Assembly: GCF_024746795.1 (NCBI RefSeq)
Contig: NZ_CP080524.1
Coordinates: 3,016,001-3,080,000, forward strand
Source of the DNA: Mesorhizobium sp. AR10
Lineage (GTDB): Bacteria; Pseudomonadota; Alphaproteobacteria; Rhizobiales; Rhizobiaceae
Direction of reading: 5' to 3'
Length of the DNA: 64,000 nt
The notes under the pieces are model-generated. The model was not told where the DNA came from and searched no databases. It saw only the letters and a list, made by a program, of their open reading frames with translations. How positions within the stretch are numbered: the first letter of the stretch is position 1; each line of letters starts with the position of its first letter. Made by a program: the position numbers and the translations under genes. Of this stretch, positions 1-8,698 are shown piece after piece.

Positions 1-833
1 CCAAGCTTTTGATGCTGTCGGGCATCGGCCCGGCCGAGCATCTGCGCACGCACGGCATCGAGGTCAGCCACGACCTGCCCGGCGTCGGCCAGAATTTGCA
101 CGATCATATGGATGTCGACGTCGTCGCCGAACTCAACGGACCGCACAGCATCGATCGCTACAAGAAGAAGCGCTGGCAGGCCGTTGCCGGTCTCGAATAT
201 GCACTGTTCGGCAAGGGACCGGTGGCGTCGAACATCGTCGAAGCCGGCGCCTTCTGGTGGGGCGACCGCGCCGAGAAAACCCCCGACATCCAGTTTCATT
301 TCCTGCCCGGCGCCGGCGTCGAGGAAGGCATCGGCTCTGTCCCGGGCGGCAATGGTTGCACACTGAATTCCTACCATGTGCGGCCTCGTTCTCGCGGCAG
401 CGTTACTCTCAGATCGGCCGACCTGCGCGACGCGCCTGTCATCGACCCGAACCCCTTCGCCGAGCGCTACGACCTGGAGCGCGCCGTCGAAGGCATCGAG
501 ATCAGCCGCGAAATCCTGTCGCAGCCGGCCTTCGCAAAATACGTCAGACGCGAGCACCTTCCGGGTGCGGTAACGATGGGACGCGCGGCACTCGAGGCTT
601 TCGCCCGCGAACATGGGCGAAGCGCTTACCATCCGGTCGGCACCTGCCGGATGGGCGGCGATGCGGACAGCGTCGTCGATCCCGAACTTCGCGTGCGCGG
701 CCTGCAAGGTCTGCGCGTCTGCGACAGTTCGGTGATGCCCCGCATCGTTTCCTCGAACACCAACGCAGCAGTGATCATGATCGCCGAAAAGGCGGCGGAT
801 CTGATCGCCGGGCGTGGCCGGCCGCCGGTGTAA
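1..833 (+). CDS. GMC-family FAD-dependent oxidoreductase, C-terminal part (5' truncated by window)
   Basis: The reading frame is open to the first base, so this is the last 276 or so codons of a longer gene (family members are usually 500-560 aa). It starts inside the conserved LSGIGP motif of glucose-methanol-choline oxidoreductases and continues through the GMC C-terminal domain. The catalytic His lies in SAYHPVGTCRMGG and the paired Asn in SSNTNAAVIMIAEKAADLI near the end. The FAD-binding N-terminus is outside the window. GMC enzymes oxidise primary alcohols such as choline, sugars or pyridoxine, using FAD. The aldo/keto reductase 97 bp downstream on the same strand suggests a two-step alcohol or sugar oxidation. 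The substrate cannot be fixed from this fragment. Confidence 0.9.
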   Translation, partial: KLLMLSGIGPAEHLRTHGIEVSHDLPGVGQNLHDHMDVDVVAELNGPHSIDRYKKKRWQAVAGLEYALFGKGPVASNIVEAGAFWWGDRAEKTPDIQFHFLPGAGVEEGIGSVPGGNGCTLNSYHVRPRSRGSVTLRSADLRDAPVIDPNPFAERYDLERAVEGIEISREILSQPAFAKYVRREHLPGAVTMGRAALEAFAREHGRSAYHPVGTCRMGGDADSVVDPELRVRGLQGLRVCDSSVMPRIVSSNTNAAVIMIAEKAADLIAGRGRPPV

Positions 834-930
834 GAAACTCACTCGGCCGGAGGCACGGAACGCAGTGGAAAGCATCAGCGGGCGTCGTCGACGCCAACGA
901 ATTTTCAGACACGAAGCACAGGGAACGACA

Positions 931-1965
931 ATGACTGAAATCGAATTCAGGGCTGTCGCGAAGGACGGCCTGAAGGTGACGACGATCGGGCTCGGAGGCA
1001 CCGGGCTGGGCAACATGTACCGTGCCGTCGACACGGACGCTGCGGTCAAGACGGTTCACGCGGCCTATGACAACGGCATCCGCTATTTCGACACCGCGCC
1101 GGTCTATGGCTTTGGCGTGAGCGAAACCCGGCTTGGGCTGGCGATCAAGTCGCTGCCGCGCGCCGACATCGTGATCTCATCGAAGATCGGCTACGATCTG
1201 GTCCCGATTGCGCCCGATGAGCTCAAGCCGGCGCTCTGGGAACAGCCCGGTTCGTTTCGCGCCGATTTCGACTATTCGCACGATGCCGTGATGCGCTCGC
1301 TCGAGGGAACCCTCAAGCGGCTCGACACCGACTATGTCGACATGGTCTCGATCCACGATCCCGATGAGGCCATTCATTTCGGACCGGGCGAAGATCCCTA
1401 TGCCAGAAGCCGCTTCCGCGAAGCGATGGACGGCGCCTATCCGGCGCTCGACGAATTGCGCTCGCAAGGCGTCATCAAGGCAGTCGGTGTCGGCATCAAC
1501 CAATGGCAGATGCTGTCCGACTTCGTCGTGGCGGGTGAGTTCGACTATTTCCTGCTCGCCGGTCGCTACACGCTGCTCGAGCAGGAGCCGCTGGCGACCT
1601 TGCTGCCGCTGTGCGCGCAGCGCGGCACCAGGATCATCATCGGCGGGCCCTACAATTCGGGCATCCTGGCAACTGGCGCCGTCAAGGGCGCGACCTTCAA
1701 CACCAGGCCGGCGCCGGAACCGGTGCTCGAGCGTGTTCGGCGCATCGAGGCGGTCTGCGCCCGCTATCACGTATCGCTGCCGGCGGCTGCGCTTCAGTTT
1801 CCGCTGGGACATCCCATCGTGTCGAGCGTCATTCCAGGCGCCCGGTCGGACGAGGAACTGAAGCAGAACCTGGCCTATCTGCGCGAGGATATTCCGCCGG
1901 CTCTGTGGACCGATCTCAAGCGAGAGAGGCTCATCGAACCCGGCGCACCTGTTCCTGGAGCGTGA
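931..1965 (+). CDS. aldo/keto reductase (D-threo-aldose 1-dehydrogenase / pyridoxal 4-dehydrogenase type)
   Basis: The protein has 344 aa and forms a full-length aldo/keto reductase TIM barrel. The catalytic tetrad is visible as Asp54 and Tyr59 (FDTAPVYG), Lys85 (ISSKIGYD) and His142 (VSIHDPDE). The ATG at 931 is chosen because homology begins right after it and an AGGGA sequence lies just upstream; the frame is open further back without family similarity. The sequence resembles the NAD(P)-linked aldose or L-fucose dehydrogenase and pyridoxal 4-dehydrogenase branch, which oxidises sugars or cyclic hemiacetals to lactones. It follows the GMC oxidoreductase on the same strand, so sequential oxidation is plausible. 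The exact substrate is inferred only. Confidence 0.85.
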   Translation: MTEIEFRAVAKDGLKVTTIGLGGTGLGNMYRAVDTDAAVKTVHAAYDNGIRYFDTAPVYGFGVSETRLGLAIKSLPRADIVISSKIGYDLVPIAPDELKPALWEQPGSFRADFDYSHDAVMRSLEGTLKRLDTDYVDMVSIHDPDEAIHFGPGEDPYARSRFREAMDGAYPALDELRSQGVIKAVGVGINQWQMLSDFVVAGEFDYFLLAGRYTLLEQEPLATLLPLCAQRGTRIIIGGPYNSGILATGAVKGATFNTRPAPEPVLERVRRIEAVCARYHVSLPAAALQFPLGHPIVSSVIPGARSDEELKQNLAYLREDIPPALWTDLKRERLIEPGAPVPGA

Positions 1966-2317
1966 CAAGCGACATGAAGGATGGGTGAAGGGGAATCGGA
2001 GCAGATACGACCAGCGAATGTCAGTATCGGTGGTTGCTTGATCCTGAAACCAACGTGCTTTGCAATCCGCGTCGGACCATTACGGCCCTGCGTGCTATCT
2101 GCTCTGCTTGAAAATGATCAAAGCGAGACCGCGGCTGCCCATGCCCAACGGTAGTGCGAGGATTCCGGCGACTCGCCATGCGCATCGCTTCAATGGCCAA
2201 CCTTTCGAAATCCAGTGATCTGACCGCTCATACTAGCCGCACGTCCTACCGTCAGCGCAAGCCCGCATTTTTGAGAAGAGACGCTTCCATGCCGCCGGCG
2301 ACCCTGACCGAAATGCC
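1966..2317. other. intergenic region between aldo/keto reductase and IS element
   Basis: About 350 bp without a convincing gene. Short open frames here have no recognisable domain. No good terminator hairpin or RNA fold is visible. It ends at the TGA target duplication of the IS element. Confidence 0.5.
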
Positions 2318-2320
2318 TGA

Positions 2321-2338
2321 GAGGCTGTTTGGAAAATC
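2321..2338 (+). repeat. left terminal inverted repeat of the IS5-family element
   Basis: GAGGCTGTTTGGAAAATC, preceded by the target copy TGA. It matches the reverse complement of the right end at 16 of 18 bases. Confidence 0.9.
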
Positions 2339-2385
2339 GGATTTGAGGGGTTTCGTTTGCGCATGAAGTCTGATTCAGAGCGTGG

Positions 2386-3210
2386 ATGTGGACCGAACAG
2401 AGCCGTGGCCGTGTTGCCAAGATCGCGCGTAAGACGAAGCGTTATCCGTGTGATCTGACAGATGAGGAATGGGAGCGGATCGCGCCACTGATGCCGGTTC
2501 CTGGTCGGCGTGGGCGTCCCCGCGAGGTGGATTTTCGGGAGGTAATCAACGCGGTGCGCTATCTGGTGCGCTCAGGCTGTGGGTGGCGGATGTTGCCTAT
2601 TCATTTTGGGCCGTGGCAGACGGTCTATAGCTGGTTCCGCGAGTTGGCACGGCGCTTCCTGTTTCAGACGATCCACGACGTGGAACTGATGCTCGACCGC
2701 GAGCGGCAGGGTCGCGAACCTTCACCCAGCGCTGGTGTGATTGATAGTCAGTCGATCAAGGCACCCCATGCAAAAGCACGAGGCTACGACGCGGGTAAGA
2801 AGATCGTCGGGCGCAAGCGCCATATTGCGGTCGATACGGACGGACGGCTCCTGATGGTCAACCTGACCACCGCTGACATCTCCGACAGCGCGGGTGCGCA
2901 GGCGATACTCGACGGCATCCGCAAACGCTGGCCGTGGGTCAAGCATCTCTTCGCCGACGGGGCCTATGACCGGCTCAAGCTGATGGATAAGGCCTGCTAT
3001 CTCGACTTCATCGTCGAGATCATCCGCCGCTCCGACGACCAGAAAGGCTTCAAGGTTCTACCGCGTCGCTGGGTCGTCGAACGGACGTTCGGATGGATGA
3101 TCCGGTGGCGACGCCTCGTGCGCGATTACGAGCAGCGCATCGATGTCTCGCAGGCCATGATCCTCGTCGCCATGGGCGGCATCATGCTACGCAGAAACGC
3201 CCATCCGTGA
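2386..3210 (+). CDS. IS5-family DDE transposase
   Basis: The protein has 274 aa. The N-terminal part has the DUF4096-like segment ([14 protein letters not shown], then [16 protein letters not shown]) typical of IS5/IS1031 transposases. The DDE residues are visible as Asp in GVIDSQSIK, Asp in LFADGAYD and Glu in [17 protein letters not shown], where WxxERTFGW is the family signature around the third acidic residue. It catalyses cut-and-paste transposition at the inverted repeats at 2321 and 3226. The single frame is uninterrupted, unlike IS5 members that use a programmed frameshift. The stop codon overlaps the right inverted repeat. Confidence 0.95.
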   Translation: MWTEQSRGRVAKIARKTKRYPCDLTDEEWERIAPLMPVPGRRGRPREVDFREVINAVRYLVRSGCGWRMLPIHFGPWQTVYSWFRELARRFLFQTIHDVELMLDRERQGREPSPSAGVIDSQSIKAPHAKARGYDAGKKIVGRKRHIAVDTDGRLLMVNLTTADISDSAGAQAILDGIRKRWPWVKHLFADGAYDRLKLMDKACYLDFIVEIIRRSDDQKGFKVLPRRWVVERTFGWMIRWRRLVRDYEQRIDVSQAMILVAMGGIMLRRNAHP

Positions 3211-3226
3211 TTTTCCAAACCGACTC
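3209..3226 (-). repeat. right terminal inverted repeat of the IS5-family element
   Basis: Read on the minus strand it is GAGTCGGTTTGGAAAATC. It overlaps the transposase stop codon at 3208-3210 and is followed by the second TGA target copy. Confidence 0.9.
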
Positions 3227-3233
3227 TGAGCCG

Positions 3234-4007
3234 TTACCAGCAAGTGAACCCGCCATCGACCGGCACGATGGCCCCCGTCATCAGGCTGGACGCGTCGGAA
3301 GCGAGGAACAGGACAGCGCTGGCCACTTCGTCGGCCTGGCCCATGCGGCCCATCGGCGTATCCCGCAACCAGGCTTCTATTCGTGGAGCGTTTTCCGGAA
3401 TCGCCAGGACCATCGGCGTTTCGATATAGGTCGGCGCCACTGCGTTGACCCGCACGCCATGAGGCGCCCATTCGGCGGCGATCGAGCGGGTCATATGATG
3501 CACGGCCGCCTTGGAGACATTGTAGGGCGTCTGCGGCTGCGGCCGGTTGCAGATCGTGCCCGACATTGAACCCAGGTTGACGATCGAGCCGCGGCGGGCG
3601 GCAATCATGTGCCGGCCGAAAGCGCGTGAGCACCAGAAGACACCGTTGACGTTGACGTTCATCATCCACAGCCAGAGTTCATCGTCGACATCTTCCGAGG
3701 CAATGCCGTTTTTGCCGACACCCGCATTGTTGATGAGGATCGAGGCCGGCGTGCCCCGAGCCGCGAGCGTGTCGGCGATCTCGGTCATGCGTGCCGACGA
3801 AGTGACGTCGCCGAGCATCAATTCGGCCGCGTAGCCTTTCGCGGTCAATGCATCCTTGCCAGCATTGCCGATCTGCTCGTCGGGCTCGATGATGACCACG
3901 CGCGCTCCTGACTCGCCCAACGCTTCGGCGCATGCGAGGCCAATGCCTCTGCCTCCGCCGGTCACCACTGCAACCTCGTTGTCCACCCTGAAACGCGTCT
4001 GGTACAT
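3234..4007 (-). CDS. SDR family polyol dehydrogenase, galactitol 2-dehydrogenase-like
   Basis: The 257-aa protein is a classical short-chain dehydrogenase with cofactor motif TGGGRGIG at residues 16-23, NNAG at 93-96, catalytic Ser near 147-149, Tyr162 and Lys166 (YNVSK). From memory it is strikingly like Rhodobacter galactitol dehydrogenase, sharing FWxSRAFGRxM, IVNLGSMSGTI and the C-terminal VDGGxTxW. It would oxidise galactitol or a related polyol to a keto-sugar (tagatose) with NAD. It is the last gene of a leftward run of kinase, GatZ-like enzyme and ribitol-DH-like SDR, which supports a polyol role. The IS element lies directly behind its stop codon. Confidence 0.85.
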   Translation of the reverse strand: MYQTRFRVDNEVAVVTGGGRGIGLACAEALGESGARVVIIEPDEQIGNAGKDALTAKGYAAELMLGDVTSSARMTEIADTLAARGTPASILINNAGVGKNGIASEDVDDELWLWMMNVNVNGVFWCSRAFGRHMIAARRGSIVNLGSMSGTICNRPQPQTPYNVSKAAVHHMTRSIAAEWAPHGVRVNAVAPTYIETPMVLAIPENAPRIEAWLRDTPMGRMGQADEVASAVLFLASDASSLMTGAIVPVDGGFTCW

Positions 4008-4038
4008 GGTCTACCTCCCGATTTTCGATGCCGGCGTG

Positions 4039-4767
4039 TCAGATGTCGAAGTTGGCCGGCAGAATGACGACGTCGCGGATTGTCACCGTCCGCGGTCGCG
4101 TCAGCATGAACAGCAGGACTTCGGCGATTTCCTTCGGTTCGAACAGATTTCCAGCCGCCATCGCCCGGTCGAGGTTCTCCTTCGGCCAATCGGCGACGAG
4201 GGGCGTCAACACCGGCCCGGGGGCGATCGCGCCGACGCGGATGCCGTGTTTCGCGACCTGCCGCCTCAGCGCGTGGACGAACGCCTGAACGGCGTGCTTG
4301 GAAGCGGTGTAGATCGGCTCCCACGGTATTGCGGTGTGGCCGGCAACGGAACTGGTGACGATAATGTCTCCCGTGCCTCGCTCGATCATGTGCGGCAAGA
4401 CCGCATGAACCGTTCGGAATACGGCATTGACGTTCAGGTTCAGCATCCGGTCAAAGGCGTCCGGATCGCCGTCGATGAAATCGCCGCCGATATAGGAGCC
4501 GGCATTGGCGTGAAAGGCGTCGAGGTGGCCGGCCTTGTCCAGAATGGCGGGCATCATGCCTGCCACGCTTTCCGGATTGGTGAGATCCACCCTCAAGGGA
4601 ATTGCATTCTCACCGAGATCAGCAGCCAGGCTGCGCAGTTTGTCATCCGCATAGTCGATCAGGACCACCCGCGCGCCCGCATCAAGACAACCACGGACAC
4701 AGGCAAGGCCGATACCCGATGCCGCACCGGTGATTGCAATGACCTTTCCAGAGAGTTGTTCGCTCAT
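4039..4767 (-). CDS. SDR family polyol dehydrogenase, ribitol 2-dehydrogenase-like
   Basis: The protein has 242 aa. TGAASGIG lies at residues 13-20, an ANAG motif at 87-90, Ser140, Tyr153 and Lys157 (YTASK). The pattern DLGENAxxLxVDL, FHANAGxYIGG and the C-terminal VTxRDxVILP strongly recall enterobacterial ribitol 2-dehydrogenase (RbtD). The start is the ATG at 4767, which overlaps the GatZ-like stop codon as ATGA, a sign of translational coupling. The enzyme would oxidise ribitol or a hexitol such as D-altritol at C2 or C5. Given the tagatose-directed neighbours, a hexitol substrate is a reasonable alternative to ribitol. Confidence 0.83.
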   Translation of the reverse strand: MSEQLSGKVIAITGAASGIGLACVRGCLDAGARVVLIDYADDKLRSLAADLGENAIPLRVDLTNPESVAGMMPAILDKAGHLDAFHANAGSYIGGDFIDGDPDAFDRMLNLNVNAVFRTVHAVLPHMIERGTGDIIVTSSVAGHTAIPWEPIYTASKHAVQAFVHALRRQVAKHGIRVGAIAPGPVLTPLVADWPKENLDRAMAAGNLFEPKEIAEVLLFMLTRPRTVTIRDVVILPANFDI

Positions 4768-6077
4768 CTTCGTCCTCCATCCGTCGGATTGTTTTCGGTG
4801 TTGAGTGCCTCGCTCGTGCAGGCAAAGCGGTACTCGTCCAGGCTTCGCTGGACCGCGGCGATCAGCAACGAAACCGGGTCCAGCGGTTTGCCTGCGAACG
4901 CCGCGAATGAAGGCAGATACTGGCGGAACAGGGTGAGCGGCACGGTCTTGCCGTGCAGGGCCGTGGTCAGGCTCGCAACCGCTGCTTCCGCCTCCGGCTG
5001 GTTCCAGTAATAGCGGATGCGGTCCGAGAACGAGTAATGGCGCTGCAGGCGTTGGTCGGCTTCCGAGCCGTGATAGTGGCCCCGCCAATTGCCTGGTTTT
5101 GCCAGCATCAACCGCTCCATGGCCTGATAGAGCGGACGGACTCCATAGTTCGGCAAAAGGTCGGTCGCGATAAGGTCGAGCCCGTAAAGCGCCTCGCGCA
5201 AAACGAAGGTTAATTCCGGCCCTACTTTCAGGATCGGAAAGCCGTCCTCGACCAATTGGCGCAAGTGGGTTCGTCCCTGGTAGTCGGTTGAATGCGCCTC
5301 GTAGACCAGGCCAGGTTGCTGCTCGAGCAGTTGCGTCAGCCCGCGTGCCCTGGCGGAATCGTAGAAGACGACATTCTCATTACCGAACTCCACGCCGGGC
5401 TGGACCACCAGTGCGATGACGCGTGAGAGTGCATCGGCCAAGCCTTGCTTCAGGAACAGATCGCGATGAACATCGATGGTCTGCGTCGCCGCCGCTACGC
5501 TGGTCGGTTCGATGTCGCTGATCGCATGATTGGCGCCGCCGGGCGTCGGCACTTCGGTGCCGATGATGTAGACCGGCGCCTCACCTCCCGCGTCGCGCGC
5601 CGCGCGCTCCGCCGCCATGGCCAGCCGCGCTGCACGCTGCGCCGTTGTGGCGTCGTCGAGCGCGGCAGGCTCGCCGGCGCATCCCATCGAAGCATCGAGA
5701 TGGATCTTGCGGAAGCCGGCGGACACATACGCCGTGACCATCTCTTCCGCCTTCGCCATCGCTGCGTCGGCATGTTCCTTGCGCCAGGGATTTGGCCCAA
5801 GGTGGTCGCCACCGAAGATGATCCGTTCCGTCGGAAGCTTTTCTTCTGCCGATATGTGCAGGACGAGACGAACAAAATCGCCGGGCAGCATTCCGGTGTA
5901 GCCACCGAACTGGTTGACCTGGTTGCAGGTTGCTTCGATCACCAGCGTGCCGGAGAAGCGCGCGGCGTTGCGCGCTGCCGCCCGGATGACCAGTGGATGG
6001 GCTGAGCAGACCGACGTGACGCCGATCGGCGAACCGTTGCGCCGCGCCGCCGCCAGGCTTCTGAGGAGAGCAGTCAT
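4764..6077 (-). CDS. GatZ/KbaZ family protein: D-tagatose 6-phosphate 4-epimerase or tagatose-bisphosphate aldolase subunit
   Basis: The protein has 437 aa, the full length of the GatZ/KbaZ (COG4573) family. Segments such as [43 protein letters not shown] and [15 protein letters not shown] are typical. In enterobacteria this protein assists the tagatose-bisphosphate aldolase GatY/KbaY. In Agrobacterium, a homologue in a galactitol/altritol pathway was shown to be a tagatose 6-phosphate 4-epimerase producing fructose 6-phosphate. No GatY/KbaY gene is present here, and a one-phosphate kinase precedes it, so the epimerase role is favoured by inference. Start and stop overlap both neighbours by ATGA. 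Confidence 0.85.
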   Translation of the reverse strand: MTALLRSLAAARRNGSPIGVTSVCSAHPLVIRAAARNAARFSGTLVIEATCNQVNQFGGYTGMLPGDFVRLVLHISAEEKLPTERIIFGGDHLGPNPWRKEHADAAMAKAEEMVTAYVSAGFRKIHLDASMGCAGEPAALDDATTAQRAARLAMAAERAARDAGGEAPVYIIGTEVPTPGGANHAISDIEPTSVAAATQTIDVHRDLFLKQGLADALSRVIALVVQPGVEFGNENVVFYDSARARGLTQLLEQQPGLVYEAHSTDYQGRTHLRQLVEDGFPILKVGPELTFVLREALYGLDLIATDLLPNYGVRPLYQAMERLMLAKPGNWRGHYHGSEADQRLQRHYSFSDRIRYYWNQPEAEAAVASLTTALHGKTVPLTLFRQYLPSFAAFAGKPLDPVSLLIAAVQRSLDEYRFACTSEALNTENNPTDGGRR

Positions 6078-7075
6078 CGGGTATTTCTCGGGGTCACGGC
6101 GATAAATTCGTCAAGCTGCGGGCGCGTGGCGGCACCTTCCATCGGACCTTGAACAGTGACGTTGTGGGCGCCCGCGGCATTGGCATATTCCAGGGCCTTG
6201 AGCACAGGCAGGCCGAGACGGCGGCAAGCGACATAGGCGCCGCCGAAGCAATCGCCTGCGCCTGTCGGATCAACTTCCGTAACCCTGAAGGCCGGACAGT
6301 CGACACGCGAGCCGTCGGCGCCGAAGAATGTCGATCCATGTTCGCCGCGCTTGAGAGCTATCTCCGTCACACCGCGGGCAAAGAGCGCGGCGACCGCGGC
6401 AGCTTCACCGTCAACGCCAGCTGCCATGAACAATTCGTCGCCGGAGGGCAGGATCAGGTCGGCGACATCGACGAGCCTGGCGAAGCGTTCCTGGGTCTGC
6501 CCGAGCCCGAGCAATTCCTTGCGCAAATTCGGGTCGAGCGAAACGGATCCGCCGCGCCGCTTGATGACGCCGATGGCATGATCCATCATCTCCCAGACAC
6601 CCGGGATGGCAAAAGCGCTGCCCATGACGTGGAGGTGTCCAGCCCGCGCAAAGAGCGCCTCCGCCTCCGCCGTCAGGCTCACCTGAGCCGCAGCCGATCT
6701 TCCGATGTTGAAGACAAAGTCGCGCGAGCCGTCATCGCGATAGCGAACAAACGCGCTTCCGGTCGGATAGTCCGGGCTGATTGAAATGGCCGATATGTCG
6801 GCGCCGTCAGACCGCAGCCGTTCGATGTTGATGCGGCCGAAATCATCATCGCCGACCGAGGCAACGATTGCTGCCGAGCCGCCGATCTTCGCACACTGAT
6901 CGATGAAAATCGCCGGCGCGCCGCTGGGGTAGGGGCCGATGAGCTCGATCGGCTCGAGAAACCCGTCGCCGCGGCTCTTCGCCATGATCTCCACCAGGAT
7001 CTCGCCGATGACGACGGTCGGCCCCAGTGCGTCCGCTGCGAGCTTGGTCTGACTTGGAATCGCATCTGCGGGCAT
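6074..7075 (-). CDS. PfkB family carbohydrate kinase, probable tagatose kinase
   Basis: The protein has 333 aa with the ribokinase/PfkB fold. GEILVEIM and the glycine-rich [16 protein letters not shown] lie near the N-terminus. Signature 2 is visible as [14 protein letters not shown], whose Asp is the catalytic base, at about residues 271-284. It would phosphorylate a ketohexose at C6 with ATP. The gene opens a tightly overlapping operon (kinase, GatZ-like enzyme, two polyol dehydrogenases), matching the route polyol to tagatose to tagatose 6-phosphate to fructose 6-phosphate. The specific substrate comes from context; PfkB sequence alone would also allow fructose or 2-keto-3-deoxygluconate. 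Confidence 0.82.
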   Translation of the reverse strand: MPADAIPSQTKLAADALGPTVVIGEILVEIMAKSRGDGFLEPIELIGPYPSGAPAIFIDQCAKIGGSAAIVASVGDDDFGRINIERLRSDGADISAISISPDYPTGSAFVRYRDDGSRDFVFNIGRSAAAQVSLTAEAEALFARAGHLHVMGSAFAIPGVWEMMDHAIGVIKRRGGSVSLDPNLRKELLGLGQTQERFARLVDVADLILPSGDELFMAAGVDGEAAAVAALFARGVTEIALKRGEHGSTFFGADGSRVDCPAFRVTEVDPTGAGDCFGGAYVACRRLGLPVLKALEYANAAGAHNVTVQGPMEGAATRPQLDEFIAVTPRNTR

Positions 7076-7241
7076 CGTATGGCTCGGCTATTGGGTACTT
7101 TCGATGGGAACACGCGCCAGCCGCAGGTCTCGCCGCGGCCGCGCGCTGATCCTGTTCGGCAGCTTGCGACAGCCTGAGACGACCACGATCAGGGATGCGC
7201 GATTGCTCCTCCAGAAGGCACACTATGAGGGTTTGTGGCGT

Positions 7242-7252
7242 TATGCAACATA
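7242..7252 (-). promoter_or_regulatory. putative operator TATGTTGCATA upstream of kinase operon
   Basis: On the minus strand the 11-mer TATGTTGCATA lies about 165 bp upstream of the kinase start, in the 249-bp gap behind the ROK gene. The identical 11-mer occurs upstream of the epimerase gene at 9608-9618. A related partial copy (TATGTTGTTTA on the minus strand) lies near 9745. Shared use suggests a common regulator, either the ROK or the AraC protein. This is inference. Confidence 0.4.
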
Positions 7253-7324
7253 TTAGTCGATCGAGGCCATGTAGCGATGGGGTATGATCTGAAATCGCTG
7301 CCAAAAGGGATCTCGCACACTGGA

Positions 7325-8557
7325 TCAGCCTTCGTCTGTCTCCGGCTCTTCGAATTCCGCCGTGTCATCGGCGAAACGCTGGCTCTCCAGAGACAAATAG
7401 CGCTGATGCAACATGCAGGCCGCGCCGAAGGCGGAACCGACGGTTCCTTCATCGTTCACTGTGATTGATGGCAGCGGGAAACTGGATTCCTGCGTGGTGT
7501 GAATGTGTGCAGCCACCCTGGCAGCCATTAGCGGATAGAGTGCTGCGACCGAACCGCCCAGCACGATCTGGTCGGCATCGATGATCCGGCAAGCCTGCAC
7601 AAGGCCTATTGCCAAGGCCTTTGCCCATTGCTCGGCAATCGAGACGGCGCTGGGCAGCCGGTCCTGCACATCGGCAAGGAAGTTGCCGAATGTCGGATGA
7701 CTGAGGATGGAGCTCTTGCGATATTCCCCCATGATGGCTTCAAGGCCGATCAGTTGCTCCAGATTGCGGCGCTGGCCTGGCGCGTCGCTGACGATCAAGT
7801 GTCCGATCTCGCCCGCCAGTCCGCTTGCACCGCGAAAAAGTCTGCCGTCAATGATGATGCCGCCGCCGATGCCGCTCTCCATGACGAGAAAGAGCGTCAC
7901 GCCTGAATGCACCTCGCTGCGCCCGTAGGTCGCGCCGATGGCGAATGCGTTGGCATCGTTCTCGGCAAGGACCGGAACGCGCAGCGGCAGGGCGTCTCTC
8001 ACCAATTCCGCGAGATGAACATTTCGCCAACCGAGAAGCGGCGCCAGGCGGACCAGGCCATGCTTGTCCATCTGTGCCGGAGTGGATACGCCAAAGCCTT
8101 CGCATCGCTCCAGTTTTGACGCCGGAATGGATTGCAGAGCCAGGTTGACCGCGCGATCGACCGCGGCCTCCACGCTGATCGAGGGTCCATCAAACGGTTC
8201 CACATTCGTCGAAACGATGTTGGTCCCGAGATCGATCTCGACCGTACTGATATGTTCGACGCCGATCTCGACCCCAAGGAAAAATATGGCATCCGGCACG
8301 AGTTCGAGCATGATGCCGGGGCGGCCGACGCGGGCGTAGCCCGGTTGTTCAGGCGGATCCTCAATGGCCTCGCGTACCAGACCGTCAGCCGTCAGGCTGG
8401 CGATGATATGCCCCGACGAAGAGCGGTTAAGACGCAATTTGCGCGCAAGTTCGGCTCGACTCAGGCGTCCGAATTGATGAAGGGCCCTTAGAGCCGCCAC
8501 TTCATTGCTTTGTCGAATTCTGCGATGCGAACTGGCGTTCAGCGCCGGGTCATTCAC
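7325..8557 (-). CDS. ROK family transcriptional regulator (NagC/XylR type)
   Basis: The 410-aa protein has an N-terminal MarR-like winged helix (about residues 16-65, LSRAELARKLRLNRSSSGHIIASL) and a C-terminal ROK sugar-kinase-like domain with ESGIGGGIIIDG and GASGLAGEIGH. The start is a GTG at 8557 with GGAGAG about 6 nt upstream; an ATG offset by 4 nt is out of frame. Oddly, the CxCGxxGC zinc-binding motif that usually follows GEIGH is absent: the equivalent stretch, SDAPGQRRNLEQLIG, has no cysteine. It probably represses the polyol genes and is relieved by a ketose or sugar phosphate. It lies between the epimerase and the kinase operon on the same strand. Confidence 0.87.
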   Translation of the reverse strand: MNDPALNASSHRRIRQSNEVAALRALHQFGRLSRAELARKLRLNRSSSGHIIASLTADGLVREAIEDPPEQPGYARVGRPGIMLELVPDAIFFLGVEIGVEHISTVEIDLGTNIVSTNVEPFDGPSISVEAAVDRAVNLALQSIPASKLERCEGFGVSTPAQMDKHGLVRLAPLLGWRNVHLAELVRDALPLRVPVLAENDANAFAIGATYGRSEVHSGVTLFLVMESGIGGGIIIDGRLFRGASGLAGEIGHLIVSDAPGQRRNLEQLIGLEAIMGEYRKSSILSHPTFGNFLADVQDRLPSAVSIAEQWAKALAIGLVQACRIIDADQIVLGGSVAALYPLMAARVAAHIHTTQESSFPLPSITVNDEGTVGSAFGAACMLHQRYLSLESQRFADDTAEFEEPETDEG

Positions 8558-8698
8558 GTAGGTCTCTCCAGGCTACCTGCGGTCCACCAGCCGAAGCGAC
8601 CGCAAGCCCTTCATTCTGGTACACGCCGCGCAAGCGTGCAGCAACCGGCGCGATCTCGTCGAACATGCATCCGTGCCGCACAGTCAGACTGTCCTCGA

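Larger units (their letters stand above)
2321..3226 (+). mobile_element. IS5-family insertion sequence (906 bp, complete)
   Basis: The element has 18-bp terminal inverted repeats at 2321-2338 and 3209-3226 that match at 16 of 18 positions (both end in GTTTGGAAAATC read inward). It is flanked by a direct duplication TGA at 2318-2320 and 3227-3229, fitting the TNA target preference of the IS1031/IS427-like part of the IS5 family. One intact transposase fills it. The right end lies a few bases behind the stop codon of the galactitol-dehydrogenase-like gene, so insertion left both neighbouring genes intact. Intact repeats, target duplication and open transposase suggest a recent, possibly active copy. 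Confidence 0.93.
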
